Part shown: in pieces, positions 6,561 to 12,064 of the stretch | Position numbering within the stretch: position 1 is the first letter of the stretch | Layout of the letters: each line of letters opens with the position of its first letter | Origin: Flavobacteriales bacterium | GTDB lineage: Bacteria > Bacteroidota > Bacteroidia > Flavobacteriales > BACL11 | Assembly (NCBI GenBank): GCA_002710495.1 | Contig: PAKE01000038.1 | Span: forward strand, 7,964 to 20,027 | Direction of reading: 5' to 3' | Length of the DNA: 12,064 bases | Notes under the pieces: generated by a model | The model's database searches: none | What the model was told of the DNA's origin: nothing | What the model saw: the letters and a program-made list of their open reading frames with translations, nothing else | Made by a program: the position numbers and the translations under genes

Positions 6561-8456
6561 ATGAGTGACCCAATAAAACACGAATGTGGAGTAGCAATGT
6601 TAAGATTGCTAAAACCTTTAGATTATTACCAAAAAAAATACGGAACATCTTTTTATGGGTTAAATAAGATGTATTTACTGATGGAAAAACAACACAACAG
6701 AGGACAAGATGGTGCTGGAATTGCAAATGTAAAGTTAGATGTTCCACCTGGGAAAAGATACATAAGCAGAAAAAGATCGATTGATTCAAATCCTATACAA
6801 GATGTGTTTAAACAAGTAAACAAAAGATTTGTAGAATTAGAAGATAGTAATCCTGAAAAACTAAAAGATACTGAGTGGATGAAAAAACACTTACCGTTTA
6901 CAGGCGAATTATTTTTAGGACATTTGAGATACGGAACTTTTGGAGAAAACACTATTGAACAATGTCATCCATTTCTCAGGCAAAATAATTGGAAAACAAG
7001 AAATTTAGTTCTTGCTGGAAATTTTAACATGACAAATGTTGATGAACTATTTGAGCAATTAGTAGATCTTGGTCAGCACCCAAAACAAATGGCGGATGCA
7101 GTGACTATATTAGAAAAAATTGGGCATTTTTTAGATGAGGCTAATGATGAGATTTATTATAAAAATAAAGAGAAATATAGTAAGAAAGAAATAACAAAGG
7201 TTATTGAAAACGAACTCAATATTCAAGATATTTTAACACAATCGGCAAAGTATTGGGATGGAGGTTATTTAATGTGTGGACTTCTTGGGCATGGAGATGC
7301 TTTTGCTCTAAGAGATCCAAATGCAATACGACCAGCATATTATTATAAAGATGATGAGATAGTTGTTGTTGCATCTGAGAAACCTGTAATACAAACAGCA
7401 TTTAATGTAGAAGCTGATAAAATATATGAGATAAAAAGAGGTCATGCGCTTATTATTAAAAAAGATGGGGAGGTAAAAGAAAAACAAGTGCGTGAACCAC
7501 TAGAAAAAAAATCCTGTTCTTTTGAAAGAATTTATTTTAGTAGAGGAAACGATAAAGCAATCTATAATGAGAGGATAGAATTAGGTAAAAGAATCTTTTC
7601 TAAAGTATTAAAATCAATTGATAATGATGTGAAAAATACTGTTTTCTCTTACATACCAAATACCGCTGAAGTTTCTTATTTCGGACTTTTAAAAGGATGC
7701 CACGCATACCTAAATGAAGTGAAAACAAAAAAGATTCAAGATTTAGGAAATAATCCGAACCATAATGAGATTGCTGAGATAATGAAGATCTCACCAAGGG
7801 CTGAGAAGATCGCAATAAAAGATGCGAAACTTAGAACATTTATCACTTCTGATGATAGTAGAGATGATTTAGTCTCACATGTATATGATATTACTTATGG
7901 CACAGTAAAAGGAACAGATAACCTAGTAATGATTGATGATAGTATTGTAAGAGGCACTACTTTGAAACAATCCATTATTCGGATTCTGGATAGATTAGGA
8001 CCTAAAAAGATTGTTGTGGTTTCTTCCGCTCCACAAATCAGATATCCTGATTGTTATGGTATTGATATGTCAAGAATGGGGAATTTTATTGCTTTTCAGG
8101 CAGCTGTTTCACTATTAAAAGAAAAAGGAGAGGAAACTATATTAACTGAAACATATAATAAATGCAAATCACAAGAACAGTTGCCAAAAGAAGATATGAT
8201 AAATCATGTAAAGGAGATATACAAACCATTTACTACTGATGAGATTTCTAAAAAAATCTCTGAGTTATTAACTCCAGAAGGAACTAAAGCTGAGGTGGAA
8301 ATCATTTATCAATCAATTTCTGACTTACACAATTCCTGTCCAAATCACCTAGGGGATTGGTATTTTACAGGAGACTACCCGACTCCTGGAGGAACTAAAG
8401 TAGTAAATAAATCATTTATAAATTATATGGAGGGTAATAATAATAGAGCGTATTAG
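6561..8456 (+). CDS. purF: Amidophosphoribosyltransferase, long Bacteroidota form
   Basis: This enzyme transfers ammonia from glutamine to PRPP, forming phosphoribosylamine, the first committed step of purine synthesis in the cytosol. The N-terminal glutaminase domain begins MSDPIKHECGVAM. C9 is the nucleophile, so an eight-residue leader must be removed. KQHNRGQDGAG, HLRYGTFGE (121-129) and LAGNFNMTN (N154) are the substrate and oxyanion regions, the last replacing the usual HNGNLTN. The phosphoribosyltransferase domain has the PRPP loop VMIDDSIVRGTT at 456-467, then SSAPQIRYPDCYGIDM. At 631 residues it is over 100 longer than the E. coli or Bacillus enzymes; the extra length is in insertions within the glutaminase domain and at the C-terminus. 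I know this long form from Bacteroides and Flavobacterium. An earlier ATG at 6556 runs into TGA at once, so 6561 is the start. Confidence 0.93.
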   Translation: MSDPIKHECGVAMLRLLKPLDYYQKKYGTSFYGLNKMYLLMEKQHNRGQDGAGIANVKLDVPPGKRYISRKRSIDSNPIQDVFKQVNKRFVELEDSNPEKLKDTEWMKKHLPFTGELFLGHLRYGTFGENTIEQCHPFLRQNNWKTRNLVLAGNFNMTNVDELFEQLVDLGQHPKQMADAVTILEKIGHFLDEANDEIYYKNKEKYSKKEITKVIENELNIQDILTQSAKYWDGGYLMCGLLGHGDAFALRDPNAIRPAYYYKDDEIVVVASEKPVIQTAFNVEADKIYEIKRGHALIIKKDGEVKEKQVREPLEKKSCSFERIYFSRGNDKAIYNERIELGKRIFSKVLKSIDNDVKNTVFSYIPNTAEVSYFGLLKGCHAYLNEVKTKKIQDLGNNPNHNEIAEIMKISPRAEKIAIKDAKLRTFITSDDSRDDLVSHVYDITYGTVKGTDNLVMIDDSIVRGTTLKQSIIRILDRLGPKKIVVVSSAPQIRYPDCYGIDMSRMGNFIAFQAAVSLLKEKGEETILTETYNKCKSQEQLPKEDMINHVKEIYKPFTTDEISKKISELLTPEGTKAEVEIIYQSISDLHNSCPNHLGDWYFTGDYPTPGGTKVVNKSFINYMEGNNNRAY

Positions 8457-8526
8457 TCAAGAGTTATTTTTATACTACAAACTCATATAATCTAAAAAGA
8501 AATTTGAACTTTTAAATAATTCTTGA
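8457..8526. repeat. Inverted repeat spanning the convergent gene ends
   Basis: The 12 bases right after the purF stop (8457-8468) can pair with 8515-8526 as RNA, with eleven Watson-Crick pairs and one G-U. The 46-base AT-rich loop holds a smaller AAAAG/CTTTT hairpin. There is no T-run after either arm, so it is not a standard terminator. The right arm lies inside the last codons of the 167-aa gene. It may help end both convergent transcripts, or be chance. Confidence 0.3.
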
Positions 8527-9015
8527 GTCATACGCCCAATGTAACAATGCTTGTCTTTGTTTCTTTCTACAGTTTAAATCACCAACTTGACAATTATTAG
8601 TAATCTGCCCAATGTGTCTTCTCATTGACTTCCATCTTTTTATTTGTCTTAAATCTTCATTAATCAACCTCCTACCCATATAATACCTACAATACCACTG
8701 AAACCAACCTCTAGGATCATCGTTGTATATCCATCCCTTTGCTTTCCAATGAGAAAGAGGCATTGACGCATCTATCTTAAAAAAATTTTTTTGAATATCC
8801 TTATATAGACTAGATTGTGAGGCATTCTCGAACCAATCATTTGGAAATTCATTAAAACAATCATTCATATATTTTCCTCCAAAGATACCTAATTGTAAAA
8901 GTGTTTTTGGATCTAATTCTGGATTAAAATCTATATGAAAATTACTACCCATATCTTCTGTTAAAAAATATATATAGTTTTTCTGCATCTTATCATTCAC
9001 TAATATCTCTTTCAT
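8512..9015 (-). CDS. Conserved protein of unknown function, 167 aa, Trp/Cys-rich
   Basis: A soluble-looking protein without a signal peptide or membrane segment. The conserved-looking core is GGKYMNDCFNEFPNDWF at 46-62, LSHWKAKGWIYNDDPRGWFQ at 88-107, WYCRYYMGRR at 107-116, then RQIKRWKSMRRH at 123-134 and CRKKQRQALLHWAYDSR at 149-165. Four Cys (53, 109, 142, 149) and many Trp/Arg are spread along it. From memory, very similar sequences (DPRGWFQWYCRYY, RQRQALLQWAYDSR) occur as hypothetical proteins in fungi, algae and marine microbes; no function is known to me. It is the last gene of a three-gene operon, starting 8 bases after the exporter's stop. The basic, aromatic face could bind nucleic acid or a polyanion, but this is a guess. 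Confidence 0.8.
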   Translation of the reverse strand: MKEILVNDKMQKNYIYFLTEDMGSNFHIDFNPELDPKTLLQLGIFGGKYMNDCFNEFPNDWFENASQSSLYKDIQKNFFKIDASMPLSHWKAKGWIYNDDPRGWFQWYCRYYMGRRLINEDLRQIKRWKSMRRHIGQITNNCQVGDLNCRKKQRQALLHWAYDSRII

Positions 9016-9023
9016 TTATTATT

Positions 9024-11048
9024 CTAATTAATATATTTAATAAGCAATTTTGGTAAATATACGATATCAAAAACTAGAGCTATTACAGCCGCTATCATAG
9101 TAATAACTGATAACTGACTTATAGATTTAAACTCTGAAAATAATAATGGAAATAAAGTAAATATTATTACTATTGAAGTTTTAATAACCGCCTTATATGT
9201 AAATGATTGACAATAATCAATCGATTCTGCAATGCTCAATCCCCTTTTCCTAGATATACTATATCCATTAATTATATGAATAGAATCATCTACAATCAAT
9301 CCAAAAACAATTGCCAATATAAATGCATTAGAAAGACTAAAATAGAAACCAAATATTGTCAATATTCCTATGGTGGTAAATAATGGCAAAATATTTGGAA
9401 TCAAAGAAATTGGTAAATAATACCAGTTAAATCCATTTAAAGCAACAAAAACAATACCAATAATAAAAACAGCTAAAATCAGTCCTAATATTACCTCCTC
9501 TGTCATTGTATTACTAATCTTATCAAAAAGAAAACCTACACCACTAATTTCTAATGACAATCCCATATTATCTGCTTTTGATCTTATGTCATCAAATATA
9601 ACTTGTGATTTATTAGATCCAATATCCTTCATTCTAGCCTTAATAGTAAAATATTCATCCTCAGAATCAGAAGAAAATGATTGAGGTAAATCTGATGAAT
9701 TAAAATCAATAGTAATGTCATGACCCTTAATAATCTCTGAAATTGAGTCTAACTTAGTTTGACTAACATTGTTAATAATAAAAGTAATGGGTTTAATTCC
9801 TCCAAAATGATTGTCAAAAAATATTATTTCCTTATACAAACCTGATTTTGGATTTATTTCATCAGTAATAAAATTATCAACTCTAAAATTAATTATTGTT
9901 AGTGATGATAAAACTAAAAACGACACTATACAAACATATAAATAGATTCTCCTTATTTTAGAAATATAATGTATGAAATTATCTAAAAATTTAGCATTCT
10001 TAATATTACTAATAATCTTGAAGTCAACAATTAATGAATACATTATAACTATTATAAATAATGAAATAAATATTGTTATAGTAGTAATAATACCAAATCT
10101 AAATAACGGAAGAACAGACGAGAATGTAAAACTAAGGAACCCAATAGCTGTGGTTAGAGATGTAATAAATACTGGGACCCCTATCTTGCGTAGCTGCACC
10201 TTAAAGTATCTGAATCTATTTGAATATAATTTATCCGAATTAAGTAAATGCATAAAGTCTGAAACCGTAATAATAAAAACGATAGCAGGAATAAGAATCA
10301 TAACTAACTCAATACCTCCAAATAATATATTAGAAATATTAAATGAAATTACTAATGACATACAAACTGAAATAAAATTGATTAAGACAAGTTTTATATT
10401 CTTTAAATAAAACCACAAAACTAAACTACATAAGATACTACTAATTAAGATAAAAAAATAGAGTTCTCTTTTTACATTTTCCTGCATATAGATCTCAGAT
10501 TTAATCTGACCTGATATATATACTTCTTTACCAATATTAGAAAAATAATTTGTTAATTGATCTAGGTAAATTATCTTGCTTTCTTGTGAATCTAAATCTT
10601 TTGACTTTATTATAAAAAGAATAGAAAACAGATCCCTAGACAAATATTTACTTCCATATTTTTTTATCTTTGATTTAGATAAAACATAATTGTTTAAATC
10701 TAGAAGCTTTACTGGGAACGGCATTAGACCAGATCCTACTAATACCTTTTCGTTAAAGATACTTCTAATATTCTGAGTATTCTTATCTCTGTAGAGATCT
10801 GAAGTAGCTTTTTTTAGATTCAAAAAATCCTGATAATTTAATGAATCTTCAAATTCTACTGCAAGTAGAATTAAATTTTGATCATCTAATGATCTATCTA
10901 TTACATCTTTACTTTCATTTGATAATTCTATTATACGCTCAGTATCATAAAATATCTTTAAATTACGTAAGTTTAGAAGTGAAAGTAAAAAACAAACAAA
11001 AATTACAATAAAAAAGATATACTTATATCTCCACAGTATTCTAATCAC
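9024..11048 (-). CDS. RND superfamily (MMPL/HAE3-type) exporter, 12 membrane segments
   Basis: A 674-residue inner-membrane protein with the RND two-fold repeat. TM1 lies at about 11-27, a periplasmic domain at about 28-195, and TM2-6 at about 197-350. TM7 is near 370, a second periplasmic domain spans about 390-515, and TM8-12 run to the C-terminus. The charged signatures of the proton path are visible in TM4 (VSDFMHLL, D264) and in TM10 (FGLIVDDSIHIINGY, D587-D588). It is short for an RND pump and lacks the large loops of drug pumps, fitting the MMPL/HAE3 predicted exporter group that moves lipids or other hydrophobic compounds. The start is GTG at 11048, overlapping the SDR stop as GTGA, so the two are translationally coupled. 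The substrate is unknown. Confidence 0.88.
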   Translation of the reverse strand: MIRILWRYKYIFFIVIFVCFLLSLLNLRNLKIFYDTERIIELSNESKDVIDRSLDDQNLILLAVEFEDSLNYQDFLNLKKATSDLYRDKNTQNIRSIFNEKVLVGSGLMPFPVKLLDLNNYVLSKSKIKKYGSKYLSRDLFSILFIIKSKDLDSQESKIIYLDQLTNYFSNIGKEVYISGQIKSEIYMQENVKRELYFFILISSILCSLVLWFYLKNIKLVLINFISVCMSLVISFNISNILFGGIELVMILIPAIVFIITVSDFMHLLNSDKLYSNRFRYFKVQLRKIGVPVFITSLTTAIGFLSFTFSSVLPLFRFGIITTITIFISLFIIVIMYSLIVDFKIISNIKNAKFLDNFIHYISKIRRIYLYVCIVSFLVLSSLTIINFRVDNFITDEINPKSGLYKEIIFFDNHFGGIKPITFIINNVSQTKLDSISEIIKGHDITIDFNSSDLPQSFSSDSEDEYFTIKARMKDIGSNKSQVIFDDIRSKADNMGLSLEISGVGFLFDKISNTMTEEVILGLILAVFIIGIVFVALNGFNWYYLPISLIPNILPLFTTIGILTIFGFYFSLSNAFILAIVFGLIVDDSIHIINGYSISRKRGLSIAESIDYCQSFTYKAVIKTSIVIIFTLFPLLFSEFKSISQLSVITMIAAVIALVFDIVYLPKLLIKYIN

Positions 11049-11710
11049 TTAACAATACTAGATAACCCACCATCAACACTAATATCCTGACCTGTAATCC
11101 AACTAGATTCTTCAGACAAAAGAAAATTAATTATAGAGGAAATGTCTGAAACATTTCCGACTCTATTTAATGGGTGTTTAGTTGACATCTTTTCAACCAT
11201 ATTCTCATCTTTTAGAAACTTCTCTGACATATTACTTCTAAATAGTGATGGAGAGATAGTATTAACTCTAACCTTTGGTGACCATTCAGCAGATAGTGTT
11301 CTACTGAGTGATGAAACCGATGCCTTACACATAGCAACAGATGAATGAAAAGGCATGCCTACTTTTGAAGCTATTGAACTAAACATAACAATAGATGATT
11401 TATTATTTAATTTTTTTTCATAGAATTTTAAAATATTCAGAAGTCCTACTACATGTATATTATAGTCTTCAAGAAAACTATTAATATCTAACCTTCTAAA
11501 TGGTTTCAAATTAATATTTCCAGGATAATATACAATTCCATCAAGATCATCTAAATCAGGAAATGAAAAGGTATCTAAAATATTAAACCCTTTATAATCT
11601 GTGTAAAGTGTATCTCTACTTAATCTAATAAATTGATATATATTTTTATATCTCTCAAAAAGATTTACAGCAACATGACTACTAGAACCTACAAGCAAAA
11701 TTTTCTTCAT
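11045..11710 (-). CDS. Atypical short-chain dehydrogenase/reductase lacking the catalytic tyrosine
   Basis: A 221-residue Rossmann-fold protein of the SDR family, cytosolic. The N-terminal cofactor loop reads LVGSSSHVAV instead of TGxxxGIG, so the glycine motif is mostly lost. YYPGNI stands where NNAG is usual. The active-site serine is kept (MFSSIAS, S112). The helix that should carry YxxxK reads SVAMCKASV: K129 is present but the Tyr position (125) is Val. The C-terminal half is well kept: RVNTISPSLFRSNM, HPLNRVGNVSDIS, SSWITGQDISVDGG. I recall other SDRs with an H-x-S-x-A-x-x-K helix lacking Tyr, so this may be a subfamily rather than a damaged gene. It is the first gene of an operon with an RND exporter and is about 30 residues shorter than FabG-type enzymes. 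Oxidoreductase activity is doubtful; NAD(P) binding is unproven. Confidence 0.87.
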   Translation of the reverse strand: MKKILLVGSSSHVAVNLFERYKNIYQFIRLSRDTLYTDYKGFNILDTFSFPDLDDLDGIVYYPGNINLKPFRRLDINSFLEDYNIHVVGLLNILKFYEKKLNNKSSIVMFSSIASKVGMPFHSSVAMCKASVSSLSRTLSAEWSPKVRVNTISPSLFRSNMSEKFLKDENMVEKMSTKHPLNRVGNVSDISSIINFLLSEESSWITGQDISVDGGLSSIVK

Positions 11711-11719
11711 AATAAAACT

Positions 11720-11727
11720 TAAAAATA
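11720..11727 (-). promoter_or_regulatory. Possible degenerate -7 element TATTTTTA before the SDR operon
   Basis: It differs from TAnnTTTG in the last base only and lies 9 bases before the ATG at 11710. It also forms the T-tract of the upstream terminator, so the two signals would overlap. Weak on its own. Confidence 0.2.
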
Positions 11728-11762
11728 GAAAGGAACCTAATCACTAGGATTAAATTCCTTTC
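11721..11762 (-). terminator. Rho-independent terminator of the fasciclin gene
   Basis: The stem GAAAGGAA (11728-11735) pairs perfectly with TTCCTTTC (11755-11762). A 2-by-2 internal loop separates it from an inner stem TAATC/GATTA with loop ACTAG (11743-11747). Read on the minus strand it is followed by a run of five T (11725-11721). It starts 22 bases after the fasciclin gene's stop, as expected for its terminator, and separates that gene from the SDR operon. Confidence 0.85.
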
Positions 11763-11784
11763 AAGAAATAATCAACTAAAACTA

Positions 11785-12064
11785 TTATCTATTAATTAAT
11801 TTTACAACAGATCCATCTGAAAATATATTAAATATCATCTGATTTTTTACATTCTTACTTACCTTCTCTCCAAGAATATTTAAAGTATATAAATATTCTT
11901 TTACAGGATTTATATGATTAATTATGTCTGTTGTTGTGGGGATTAGAACGGCGTCAATGACATGAACAACACCATTATCAGCAACAATATCTGCTACAGT
12001 TACCATAGCATTATCAATATAAACCATTCCATTATTAATTGTAACAGTAACATCAGTTCCTAAT
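11785..12064 (-). CDS. Fasciclin (FAS1) domain protein with type A T9SS-like tail, C-terminal part only
   Basis: The frame is open to the window end, so the 5' part is missing. The internal ATG at 12027 is not the start, because FAS1-like sequence continues upstream of it (LGTDVTVTINNG). The visible part is the end of a FAS1 domain: TVTINNGMVYIDNAMVTVAD, then NGVVHVIDAVLIPTT, the typical H2 box with the His and the VLxP ending. FAS1 domains mediate cell adhesion or surface binding. After a short linker comes KEYLYTLNILGEKV and then FNIFSDGSVVKLINR, which resembles the T9SS type A sorting domain (NILGEKV in place of N.LGQ.V, and a C-terminal KxxxR/K). It is therefore probably carried through the outer membrane and anchored or released. 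The stop is TAA at 11785-11787, followed by a strong terminator. Confidence 0.85.
   Translation of the reverse strand, partial: LGTDVTVTINNGMVYIDNAMVTVADIVADNGVVHVIDAVLIPTTTDIINHINPVKEYLYTLNILGEKVSKNVKNQMIFNIFSDGSVVKLINR

Noticed and set aside
6653..7401. Minus-strand ORFs opposite purF
   Set aside because: They are shadows of the purF coding sequence with no recognisable domain.
9973..10410. Plus-strand ORF of 145 codons, Ile/Asn-rich
   Set aside because: It is antisense to the RND exporter; its hydrophobic look comes from the complement of membrane-segment codons. No family resemblance was found.
11142..11348. Plus-strand ORF of 68 codons opposite the SDR gene
   Set aside because: It is a shadow of the SDR coding sequence, whose own motifs are clear.

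Overview
The window is AT-rich and comes from a member of the Bacteroidota, most likely a marine or aquatic Flavobacteriales-type bacterium. Four observations support this. A very large secreted protein ends in a CHU_C-type (T9SS type B) sorting domain, and a fasciclin protein has a T9SS type A-like tail. PurF is the long form I associate with Bacteroidota. The promoter-like octamers have the Bacteroidota form TAnnTTTG, and no clear Shine-Dalgarno sites are visible upstream of starts. I cannot name a genus.

Layout. From 1 to 3257 on the minus strand lies the N-terminal 1085 residues of a secreted multi-domain CotH-kinase-like protein, whose last residues lie beyond base 1. A 138-base divergent intergenic region (3258-3395) separates it from a plus-strand block: a group II PLP-dependent decarboxylase (3396-4766); a decayed full-length copy of the next gene (4778-5357); an intact 218-residue protein with a possible permuted-papain (LRAT/NlpC-P60-like) His...Cys arrangement (5381-6037); a 90-residue conserved small protein (6034-6306); a glutaredoxin-like protein (about 6296-6529); and the long-form amidophosphoribosyltransferase PurF (6561-8456). 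PurF converges on a minus-strand three-gene operon. In transcription order this holds an atypical SDR lacking the catalytic tyrosine (11710-11045), a 12-TM RND/MMPL-type exporter with a GTG start (11048-9024), and a 167-residue Trp/Cys-rich protein of unknown function (9015-8512). Upstream of it, also on the minus strand, are a clear rho-independent terminator (11721-11762) and the C-terminal end of a fasciclin-domain protein that runs off the window end.

How the genes may work together. The 218-aa, 90-aa and glutaredoxin genes overlap by a few bases and are probably co-transcribed; PurF follows after 31 bases and may have its own promoter. The SDR, exporter and 167-aa genes are overlapped or 8 bases apart and look like a unit that modifies and moves a hydrophobic compound, but no substrate can be read from the sequence. 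The two flanking genes encode proteins exported by the type IX secretion system. The observations most worth following are the Tyr-less SDR/RND/167-aa operon, the tandem duplication with one dead copy of the 218-aa gene, and TAnnTTTGCA elements only 5 bases from the start codon of two genes, which implies almost leaderless mRNAs. I found no CRISPR array, tRNA, rRNA or insertion sequence.
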